64,000 nucleotides of DNA. Source: UBA1952 sp965246905. Lineage in GTDB: Bacteria > Bacteroidota > Bacteroidia > Chitinophagales > Chitinophagaceae. Location: assembly GCA_965246905.1 (NCBI GenBank), contig CBDFFZ010000029.1, forward strand, positions 38,435-102,434, read 5' to 3'. Positions 35,203 through 42,045 of the stretch are shown one piece after another. Each line of letters starts with the position of its first letter. Position 1 is the stretch's first letter. The notes beneath the pieces are model-generated. The model did not search any database. It saw nothing but the letters and a program-made list of their open reading frames with translations, and was not told the DNA's origin. Both the position numbers and the translations under genes were made by a program.

Positions 35203-35258
35203 TTTTATGTTTTTTTAAGGGATTGAAAGCGCGGTTTTGGCTGCGCTTTTAGCATTGA
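35123..35258 (+). repeat. mqnC 3'-end repeat, copy A (in the intact gene)
   Basis: The 3' end of mqnC plus its terminator. Copy B is at 35916-36048. In the coding part, seven differences are at synonymous positions and two (Phe to Leu, Gln to stop) lie at the truncated left edge of copy B. Confidence 0.85.
35226..35250 (+). terminator. Terminator of mqnC
   Basis: Stem aaagcgc/gcgcttt with a ten-base loop and a T run, 24 bases after the mqnC stop. The same hairpin recurs downstream of the mqnC remnant (36015-36040). Confidence 0.65.
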
Positions 35259-35294
35259 GTCTAATTGTATACAGATAAACTGATTTAGTATTAC

Positions 35295-35738
35295 ATGATT
35301 GATAATCGTTACCTGTTTGAGAGCTCACCAGACTTGCTGACGTTTGAATTTGACAGTATTGGCACGAAAGGAATTATTACGAAAGTCGTTCGTTATACAG
35401 AAATCAATGTTCATGGGTTTTATAACCTGGGCTTTGGAGACAAAGACCCGGCATCGGGCTATATCAGCGACCTTACCGTTACCAATAATAATGACAGCCC
35501 AAAAGTACTGGCAACTGTAGCGAGGACGCTTTACCTGTTTACCGGGCAGTACCCGGATGCTGTAGTGCTGGCAACCGGCAGTACACTGGCACGCACCAGG
35601 CTTTACCGCATTGGAATCACCAATAATCTTGGAGATATTGAACAAGACTTTGTAGTGCTCGGCCTGACTGATAATAATTGGGAACCTTTCCGCAAAAACA
35701 AAATCTATCATTCATTTGCAGTACGCAGAAAGACGTAA
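35295..35738 (+). CDS. DUF6934 family protein
   Basis: 147 residues. The sequence follows the DUF6934 pattern: FEFDSIGTKGIITKVVRY, YNLGFGD, LTVTNNNDSPKVLATVARTL, GSTLARTRLYRIGI and LTDNNWEPF. The family is frequent and patchy in Bacteroidota and is usually followed by a small basic gene, as here, which gives it the look of a toxin-antitoxin or other selfish pair. No activity is established. It sits inside the insert between the two mqnC tails. Confidence 0.75.
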   Translation: MIDNRYLFESSPDLLTFEFDSIGTKGIITKVVRYTEINVHGFYNLGFGDKDPASGYISDLTVTNNNDSPKVLATVARTLYLFTGQYPDAVVLATGSTLARTRLYRIGITNNLGDIEQDFVVLGLTDNNWEPFRKNKIYHSFAVRRKT

Positions 35739-35750
35739 ATTTGTTATAGT

Positions 35751-35912
35751 ATGAAAACAGGACAGAAGACAAAGACGATCAGGAAAAGTAAGGCAAAAGA
35801 TTACAAGATAAATCCTGCCCTTCAGGGGAAATATGATGATCAACCCTTGTTTCAGGACAAGGTGAACCGTGCCAATCATATTTTGAAGACGGTAGGAATT
35901 CCTAAATTCTGA
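35751..35912 (+). CDS. Small basic partner of DUF6934
   Basis: 53 residues, beginning with a Lys/Thr-rich stretch (MKTGQKTKTIRKSKAKDYK) and continuing INPALQGKYDDQPLF and ANHILKTVGIPKF. It starts 13 bases after the DUF6934 stop and ends four bases before the mqnC remnant. Small proteins of this pattern commonly follow DUF6934 genes. The role is unknown; a partner protein (antitoxin or toxin) is a guess. Confidence 0.65.
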   Translation: MKTGQKTKTIRKSKAKDYKINPALQGKYDDQPLFQDKVNRANHILKTVGIPKF

Positions 35913-35915
35913 CCT

Positions 35916-36048
35916 GCTTGGAGCCGTAGCTCCGCAACCAGCAGTATGAGTTCCGCGAGCTGCCGGTGATGGAAGAGCAGGTGATCGATTATTGATTTTT
36001 TTGTTTGGATAATTAAAAGCGCGGTTTAGGCTGCGCTTTTAGCATTGA
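35916..36048 (+). pseudogene. mqnC 3'-end remnant, copy B, with terminator
   Basis: The frame reads LEP, stop, then LRNQQYEFRELPVMEEQV and IDY, stop, identical in protein to the mqnC C-terminus after the first residues. DNA differs from copy A mostly at third positions (aat/aac, caa/cag, gaa/gag, cgg/cgc, ttg/ctg). The terminator hairpin is copied too. It marks the right edge of an insert placed at the mqnC 3' end. Confidence 0.85.
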
Positions 36049-36225
36049 TGGATTATTTCGCTTTTAAACATTTGTAAGCAGATGAGTTGCGCATATCCGG
36101 CTTATTTGGGTGGATTTGCGTAATTGAGTTGCGTATATTTGAGCGTTGTGTGCAACCCAACTGAGCAGACGTACTACTATCTACTAACAGTCCAAAACTT
36201 CAACAGCCCAACGCACATTGCAGCC

Positions 36226-36263
36226 CATTTGCAAGCTGCACAAAGCCAAGCTTGCAAAAGAGT
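36226..36263 (+). repeat. Left direct repeat of the restriction-modification islet
   Basis: 38 bases starting catttgcaag and ending cttgcaaaagagt, containing a perfect 10-bp palindrome arm pair (tttgcaagct/agcttgcaaa). A copy with a 13-base insertion lies at 40348-40398, just after the islet. The left copy is embedded in a longer imperfect palindrome that begins GCCCAAC at 36207. Confidence 0.7.
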
Positions 36264-36321
36264 TGCAATTTTGACAATGCACTTTAAAGCCGAAAAAGTT
36301 TGCTTCGACTAAAACCTTAAT

Positions 36322-36341
36322 TATATTTGCCACATATTGGC
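36322..36341 (+). promoter_or_regulatory. Promoter and possible operator of the R-M islet
   Basis: TATATTTG at 36322-36329 matches the -7 consensus. It runs into a short dyad (gcca, five bases, tggc; 36329-36341) that could be a binding site for the XRE protein encoded 27 bases downstream, as in controller-protein systems. The operator reading is inference. Confidence 0.4.
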
Positions 36342-36367
36342 AAGTTGAAAAATAGCAAGTATCAATT

Positions 36368-36691
36368 ATGGCAACATTTGGAGAATTTTTGAGAGCCGAG
36401 AGAAATAAGAAAGGGTTAAACCAAAGCGAATTTGGACAACCCTTTGGCATCATTATGACTGAAATTTCCAAAATAGAAAATGGGCGAAAAAAATTTCCTT
36501 TCATAAATCTTGAAGCACTTGCAAAATTTTTAGAAAAGGATTATTCAGAACTAAAAAACTTATATGTTGCTGACAAATTAGTTGAAGAAGCTCATAAATA
36601 CGAGTGTTCCGATGCTGTTTTCATTGTAGCAGAAAGCCAATCAAAATATTTGAGAAATAAGAATGTTAAACAGGGGAAAATTAAATTCTAA
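36368..36691 (+). CDS. XRE-family regulator of the R-M islet
   Basis: 107 residues, with a Cro/CI-type helix-turn-helix at about 5-62 (FGEFLRAERNKKGLNQSEFG, EISKIENGRKKFP). The C-terminal 40 residues are charged. It overlaps the next gene by one base (TAATG). Small XRE proteins ahead of restriction-modification genes often act as controller proteins that delay endonuclease expression. Base composition is clearly AT-rich like the rest of the islet. Confidence 0.8.
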   Translation: MATFGEFLRAERNKKGLNQSEFGQPFGIIMTEISKIENGRKKFPFINLEALAKFLEKDYSELKNLYVADKLVEEAHKYECSDAVFIVAESQSKYLRNKNVKQGKIKF

Positions 36692-39681
36692 TGAACTACA
36701 AAAAAAACTTCATACAGACATTAGGATTTACACCTAAAGAAAACACTTCGGATATTTTTCAAAAAAAATACAATGGCTACGCCATTGAGATTGATTTTGA
36801 AAACTCAATTTTCAATTTTGGCAATAAAATAAAAGGCGAAAGCAAAACCACTCAAAATTTTTCACAGGCTGAAAATTGGGTTGTTCTTGAATGTGTGGAC
36901 AGACTGTTAGAAAAGGGTTATTTACCTCAAAATATCGTTCTAGAAAAAACTTGGCGAACAGGACACGGTACAAGTGGACGATTAGATATTTTGGTGAACC
37001 GCGATAATGGTCCTGCCTATATTATGATTGAATGCAAAACTTGGGGAACAGAATTTGAAAAGGAATATAAAAATTTAGAACGAAACGGAGGGCAACTTTT
37101 CACTTATTTCCAACAAGATAAGGATGCAGATATTTTAATGCTTTACGCTTCCCAACTTCAAGGAAAAAATTTAGAGTTTAAAAACATCATAGTAAAAATA
37201 GAAGAAGATTACCGACAAGCTGGAAATGTAAAAGACTTCTTTGAACGTTGGAACAAATTACCGAAAGCCAATGGTATTTTCGAGAGTTGGGTAACGCCCT
37301 ATGAATTTCAAAGTAAAGCTCTTACCAAAAATGATTTAAAGGTTTTAAAACAAGAGAATAGCAGTTTTATTTTTAATCGGTTCTTAGAAATATTGAGACA
37401 CAATGTAGTTTCTGATAAGCCAAACGCTTTCAACAAAATATTTACGCTTTTCCTTTGCAAAATTGTTGATGAAAATAGAAACGCTGAGGAGCAATTGCAT
37501 TTTCAATGGTTTGAAGGAGAAGACAATCATATTTCATTTCAAAAAAGACTAACAGACCTTTATAACAGAGGAATGCTTGAACTTTTAGAAAAGAAAGTTA
37601 CAGACGTAAGCGATAGTGAATTTGATAAGCAATTTTTACACGTAGATGTACAATATCGAGATAAATTCAAAGATATTTTAACCGAAATTCGACTTAAAAA
37701 GAATAATGAATTTGCCATAAAAGAAGTGTATGACGATGCCTCTTTTGAGGAAAATGCAAAAGTTGTAAAAGAAGTTGTAGAGCTACTTCAAGTATATCAA
37801 ATACGTTACAATTACCGTCAACAATTTTTAAGTGATTTCTTTGAATTGCTTTTAACCACAGGGTTAAAGCAAGAATCAGGGCAGTTTTTTACGCCTGTTC
37901 CGATTGCTCGATTTATTATTAAAAGTTTACCCTTTCAAGAAATTACAGCACAAAAAATTGAACAAGGAAATAAAAATGATTTGCTACCTACTGTAATTGA
38001 TTATGCAGCAGGAAGTGGGCATTTTATCACTGAGTCAATGGAAGTAGTTCAAAATTACATTGACAGCCTTGATGAAAGCTCTTTTAATCCTACTACCAAA
38101 AGAGCCATCAAAAAATGGAAAGAAGACCAATTCGATTGGGCTGAATCTTATGTTTACGGCATTGAGAAAGATTATCGTTTAGTAAAGACAGCAAAAGTTA
38201 GTTGTTATTTACACGGTGACGGTTTGGCAAAAGTGATACACGGTGATGGTTTGGGAGATTTTGCAACTTCAAAAGAGTTTAAAGATTTATTGAAAGAAAC
38301 TGACAAAACATATACGCAAGACAACAAACAGTTTGATGTCATTATTTCAAATCCGCCTTATTCAGTATCGGCTTTTAAGGGATTAATGGATGAAGAAAAA
38401 TCCAAATTAGCATTCGACTTATATAGCAGATTAACCGACCAAAGTTCTGAAATAGAATGTTTGTTTATTGAGCGGACTAAACAGTTACTAAAAGATGGTG
38501 GTGTTGCGGGTATCATTTTGCCAAGTAGTATTTTGAGTAATACAGGCATTTACACCCAAACAAGAGAAATACTTTTAAAGCACTTCGAGATATTAGGTAT
38601 TGCAGAATTAGGCTCTAATACCTTTATGGCAACAGGAACTAATACTGTAACCTTATTTTTAAGACGTAGAAACAACGCAGATGCTTACAATGTAGGAGAA
38701 GCCATCAAAAAATGTTTTGTAAACCTGCAAGATGTAACCATAAACGGCATTGAAAAACCGCTTAAAAAATATGTGGCTCACGTTTGGGATAGCATTTCTT
38801 TTGATGATTATAAAACACTCTTACAGAAATCACCCAGTAAGAATATTGAGCAACACGATATTTATAAAGAATATACGAAGAAAATTAAAGCCAAAAATGA
38901 ACAGGAACTTTGGACAAATATTTTAGCCATTGAGCAAGATAAATTGCTTTATTTTATTTTAGCCTATCCTCAAAAAATGGTTTTGGTAAAAACAGGGGAA
39001 AAGGATGCAGAAAAACGCTTTTTAGGTTATGAATTTAGCAACCGTAGAGGTAGCGAAGGCATTCACGCTATGCAAAGAAGCAAAACCATAGACGAATGCA
39101 CTCAATTGTATGATGTCGACAGTTTTGCAAATCCAGAAAAAGCAAGCTATTATATTTACAAAGCTTTCTTGGGCGAATTTGATTTAGAACTCTCTGAAAA
39201 TTTAAAGCAAAACTTAAGCTACCATAACTTGGTAGATATGTTCACTTTTGATAGAGTGGATTTTGAAAAAACCATTTCACTCTCGGCTAAAAAAAAAGTA
39301 AAAATTGAGAGCAGATGGGATATTAAAAAACTGGGTGATTTGGTACAAATTTTAGACGACAGAAGAGTTCCTATAAGTAAAAGAGACCGAAATGTTGGTG
39401 ATTATCCTTATTTCGGAGCAACAGGAATTATCGATTATATAGACACATATATTTTTGACGAAAAACTAATACTAATTGGTGAAGATGGTGCAAAATGGGG
39501 TGCAAATGAGAAGTCAGCTTTTATTGTTGATGGAAAATATTGGGTAAATAATCACGCCCACGTATTGAAGCCAAACAGAGACGTAATTTTAGATACATTT
39601 ATTATTGAAATGCTAAATGAGTTTGACCTTTCCCCTTACATAACTGGTTTAAATGTTCCCAAACTTAATCAAGGAAATTAA
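36691..39681 (+). CDS. Type IIB/IIG-like restriction-methylase-specificity protein, N-terminal part
   Basis: 996 residues. An N-terminal PD-(D/E)XK nuclease has D99 (GRLDILV) and E114-C-K116 (IMIECKTW). The adenine methylase domain has motif I near 437 (DYAAGSGHF) and NPPY near 554. From about 880 a type I HsdS-like target recognition domain begins (KLGDLVQILDDRRVP) and runs to GLNVPKLNQGN, where a stop interrupts it. The rest of the specificity part continues in another frame at 39653. The order R-M-S in one chain of some 1,200 residues is that of AloI, PpiI and TstI (type IIB). Confidence 0.8.
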   Translation: MNYKKNFIQTLGFTPKENTSDIFQKKYNGYAIEIDFENSIFNFGNKIKGESKTTQNFSQAENWVVLECVDRLLEKGYLPQNIVLEKTWRTGHGTSGRLDILVNRDNGPAYIMIECKTWGTEFEKEYKNLERNGGQLFTYFQQDKDADILMLYASQLQGKNLEFKNIIVKIEEDYRQAGNVKDFFERWNKLPKANGIFESWVTPYEFQSKALTKNDLKVLKQENSSFIFNRFLEILRHNVVSDKPNAFNKIFTLFLCKIVDENRNAEEQLHFQWFEGEDNHISFQKRLTDLYNRGMLELLEKKVTDVSDSEFDKQFLHVDVQYRDKFKDILTEIRLKKNNEFAIKEVYDDASFEENAKVVKEVVELLQVYQIRYNYRQQFLSDFFELLLTTGLKQESGQFFTPVPIARFIIKSLPFQEITAQKIEQGNKNDLLPTVIDYAAGSGHFITESMEVVQNYIDSLDESSFNPTTKRAIKKWKEDQFDWAESYVYGIEKDYRLVKTAKVSCYLHGDGLAKVIHGDGLGDFATSKEFKDLLKETDKTYTQDNKQFDVIISNPPYSVSAFKGLMDEEKSKLAFDLYSRLTDQSSEIECLFIERTKQLLKDGGVAGIILPSSILSNTGIYTQTREILLKHFEILGIAELGSNTFMATGTNTVTLFLRRRNNADAYNVGEAIKKCFVNLQDVTINGIEKPLKKYVAHVWDSISFDDYKTLLQKSPSKNIEQHDIYKEYTKKIKAKNEQELWTNILAIEQDKLLYFILAYPQKMVLVKTGEKDAEKRFLGYEFSNRRGSEGIHAMQRSKTIDECTQLYDVDSFANPEKASYYIYKAFLGEFDLELSENLKQNLSYHNLVDMFTFDRVDFEKTISLSAKKKVKIESRWDIKKLGDLVQILDDRRVPISKRDRNVGDYPYFGATGIIDYIDTYIFDEKLILIGEDGAKWGANEKSAFIVDGKYWVNNHAHVLKPNRDVILDTFIIEMLNEFDLSPYITGLNVPKLNQGN

Positions 39682-40327
39682 AATTCCACTTCCACCAATC
39701 GAAATTCAGCAAAAAATAGTTGCTGAAATTGAAGCATTGGAAAAGCAAGAACAAAAAGCGGTTGAGGAGATTGATAAACTAAGAACAGAGATTGAAACCA
39801 ATTTCAAAAGCATAAATGAAAAACTTAGAAGGTTGGATGAAGTTTGTGAATTAAAAGCAGGAAATTTTGTGAAAGCAGATACCATTAGTAAAGCATTCAG
39901 CGACAATTTATTTCCTTGCTATGGAGGCAACGGTTTGAGAGGTTACACGGAAACTTATACTAACGCAGGACAATTTTCTTTAGTAGGCAGACAAGGTGCT
40001 TTATGTGGGAATGTTCATTTGGTTTCAGGAAAATTTCATGCAACAGAACATGCATTAGTTGCTTATCCAAAAGAAAATATAGATTCTATTTGGTTGCATT
40101 ATCAATTAATATTTATGAATTTGAATCAATATGCAACGGGAACTGCCCAACCAGGACTTTCTGTAATGAACCTCAATCCAATTGAGATTCCAGTTCCTAC
40201 AATTACAGAACAACAAAAGATAGTTACAGTAATTGAGAAGTTAGAAGGTAAGATAACTGACTGGGAAAAGCAAATAGCCAACATTCCAAACCAGAAAGAG
40301 AAAATTTTGAAAAAGTATTTGAATTAA
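39653..40327 (+). CDS. Specificity-domain part of the split R-M protein
   Basis: 224 residues. It starts with IKIPLPPIEIQQKIVAEIEA, the conserved helix that normally follows LNQGN in HsdS proteins, then a second target recognition domain (LDEVCELKAGNFVKAD to SGKFHATEHALVAY) and the closing repeat IPVPTITEQQKIVTVIEKL. The first about 30 bases overlap the upstream gene in a different frame. It is the remainder of one ancestral protein after a small deletion. It may still be made from an internal start, or the system may be off. Confidence 0.75.
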   Translation: MFPNLIKEIKIPLPPIEIQQKIVAEIEALEKQEQKAVEEIDKLRTEIETNFKSINEKLRRLDEVCELKAGNFVKADTISKAFSDNLFPCYGGNGLRGYTETYTNAGQFSLVGRQGALCGNVHLVSGKFHATEHALVAYPKENIDSIWLHYQLIFMNLNQYATGTAQPGLSVMNLNPIEIPVPTITEQQKIVTVIEKLEGKITDWEKQIANIPNQKEKILKKYLN

Positions 40328-40347
40328 TATCAACACACAAGCGCACA

Positions 40348-40398
40348 CATTTGCAAGTCGCACAAAGCCGACATTCAGAGCCAAGCTTGCAAAAGAGT
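40348..40398 (+). repeat. Right direct repeat of the restriction-modification islet
   Basis: Copy of the repeat at 36226-36263 with a 13-base insertion in the middle. It can fold as aagcgcacac/gtgtgctt plus tttgcaag/cttgcaaa arms with unequal spacers. Confidence 0.7.
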
Positions 40399-40407
40399 GT
40401 GCTTCTT

Positions 40408-40480
40408 GCCAACGCACCGCAGACACCCTGACCCCCAGCGAGAAATGGGGAAGCAGATGACAGGGTTTGGTGTTATAGGG
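40408..40480 (+). repeat. attC-like structured element A
   Basis: 73 bases starting gccAACgcacc and ending ggtGTTatagg. Paired boxes are AACgCACC (40411-40418) with GGTGTT (40469-40474), ACCCTG (40425-40430) with CAGGGT (40461-40466), and CCCC with GGGG in the centre. Paired boxes separated by unpaired spacers, with terminal AAC and GTT, are the layout of integron attC sites, but the flanking bases do not fit the full RYYYAAC/GTTRRRY consensus. It follows the R-M islet directly. Confidence 0.5.
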
Positions 40481-40531
40481 GCTGAAGAATAAAGGCTAAA
40501 ATATTGTATTTAAATTTATCTATAGTGCAGG

Positions 40532-40558
40532 GTTGGGCTGACGTTCCCTGATTTCCCC
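40532..40558 (-). repeat. 27-base dispersed repeat, copy 1
   Basis: The reverse complement matches 55837-55863 in 26 of 27 bases, inside another attC-like element. It lies in the 370-base non-coding gap between the R-M islet and the RlmL-type gene; the rest of this gap (40560-40696) shows no gene. Confidence 0.75.
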
Positions 40559-40696
40559 TACAACGCCAATACCTAAACCGCTACTAGCAAGTTCCCTCCA
40601 ACCGCAAGTCACAAAGCACTAACATTAGCCCAGCCAGCTCGCATAAATTTCCCCTATAAATACAGCATCGCCAAGAACGCAAAACTGCACTACGTT

Positions 40697-41881
40697 CTAT
40701 TTCCGTTCTTCCCCCGCAGTCCGCTTTGTGCCCTCATAAAGCTCATACTCAAACAAACGGCTGTCAATCGTACTGGTATAAAACTCTATGCGCCGCTTTG
40801 CTTTGAGGCCTATCTTTTTGGCCAGCTCTAAGTTGCCGGTGAACACGTAGCCGAGGTAGCCGCCGCACTTCTTCTTCATAAAATCGCCGATGTTGCTGTA
40901 AGTCGTCTCCAGCTCTTCCAGCTCGCCGAGCCGCTCGCCGTATTCGGGGTTGATGAACATAACGCCTTTTTCGCCCTGCGGCACCGGCGTATCCATAAAG
41001 TCGCAAAGCTGTAGCGTGATCATATCTGCCACTCCTGCTGCGAGTGCATTTTTGCGGGTGCTTTCAATAGCTACATTACTGTGATCCGTAGCGATGATCT
41101 TTAAGTCCGGCAGGTCGATGATCGCCTTTTCCAGCGCGCCTCTTTCATCCAGATAAAAGCCTTCATCATAGTCCTGCAGATGCATGAACGCATAGTTATC
41201 GCGGAAGAGGCCGGGGCTTGTATGGGTAGCGATCAGCGCGGCCTCGATGGCCAGCGTGCCCGAGCCGCACATAGGATTTACGAAAGTCGATTGCCGGTCC
41301 CAGCGGGAAGCCATGATGGTGGCTGCGGCAAGCGCCTCGAGCATCGGCGCGCGGCCCGGAATCTTACGGTAGCCGTGCCTTGCGAGCGAGATGCCCGAAG
41401 TATCGAGAAAGAGCTCGGCATCATTTCCCTTCCAGAAAAGATGCACTACGGCACCGCTGAGCTCCGCGCCGGTGTTGGGTCGGGTGCCATTCCTTTTAGA
41501 GCGTACCCGGTCCACGATAGCATCTTTTACGCGCAGGTTGGCAAACATGCTGTTGTGGATGGTATCGTTGAGCACATTGCTGGTTACGGAAAAGTAGCCT
41601 GGGTCGGGCAGGATGCGCTCCCAGTCTATACGGTTTATGTTGCGGTACACCTCATCCGCATTTGCCGCCGTAAATTGCTTCAGGCTATACAGCACATGGC
41701 TGGCGCAGCGCAGGCTGAGGTTGAGGCGGATGCAGTCGTTGAGCGTGCCGGTGAGGCGAATGCCGGTAGAAAAGGTGTCTTCCACCTCATAGCCCAGCGC
41801 GGCCACTTCCTGCGCCAGGAAAGGAGCGAGGCGCTTGTAGCAGGTAACGGTAATGGGGCCGGCGGTTGTGTAAAAGGACAT
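40697..41881 (-). CDS. THUMP-domain 23S rRNA methyltransferase (RlmL N-domain type)
   Basis: 394 residues. A THUMP/ferredoxin-like RNA-binding part (about 1-155) is followed by a Rossmann methyltransferase with motif I at 202-210 (NPMCGSGTL). The catalytic motif IV, usually NPPYGERL, reads NPEYGERLGE at 311-320. The closest characterised protein is the m2G2445 domain of E. coli RlmL. A TATCTTTA box (41893-41886) ends five bases before the ATG. Confidence 0.85.
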   Translation of the reverse strand: MSFYTTAGPITVTCYKRLAPFLAQEVAALGYEVEDTFSTGIRLTGTLNDCIRLNLSLRCASHVLYSLKQFTAANADEVYRNINRIDWERILPDPGYFSVTSNVLNDTIHNSMFANLRVKDAIVDRVRSKRNGTRPNTGAELSGAVVHLFWKGNDAELFLDTSGISLARHGYRKIPGRAPMLEALAAATIMASRWDRQSTFVNPMCGSGTLAIEAALIATHTSPGLFRDNYAFMHLQDYDEGFYLDERGALEKAIIDLPDLKIIATDHSNVAIESTRKNALAAGVADMITLQLCDFMDTPVPQGEKGVMFINPEYGERLGELEELETTYSNIGDFMKKKCGGYLGYVFTGNLELAKKIGLKAKRRIEFYTSTIDSRLFEYELYEGTKRTAGEERK

Positions 41882-41885
41882 GGGC

Positions 41886-41893
41886 TAAAGATA
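41886..41893 (-). promoter_or_regulatory. -7 box TATCTTTA of the RlmL-type gene
   Basis: Near match to TAnnTTTG on the minus strand, four bases upstream of the start codon, suggesting a leaderless transcript. Confidence 0.45.
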
Positions 41894-41992
41894 AATTGTT
41901 TTTTGGGAGGCTGCCGGTATCAGAATTTCATCGCTGCAAGTAGAAGTATTACTGGTATTCACGAATAGAAGTTCTGATCAACCCATTAAACA

Positions 41993-42026
41993 AAAAGGCC
42001 TTCCGATAAATACCGGAAGGCCTTTT
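41993..42026. terminator. Terminator of the cytochrome c/PHM gene
   Basis: A perfect 13-bp stem (41993-42005 with 42014-42026) with an eight-base loop; A and T runs at the two ends allow use on the minus strand, where it lies 20 bases after the stop. Confidence 0.9.
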
Positions 42027-42045
42027 GTAATAAAAATTATGTTTA

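Noticed and set aside
36124..36312. Short open frame left of the R-M islet
   Set aside because: It crosses the direct repeat and has no promoter or motif; the repeat explains the sequence.
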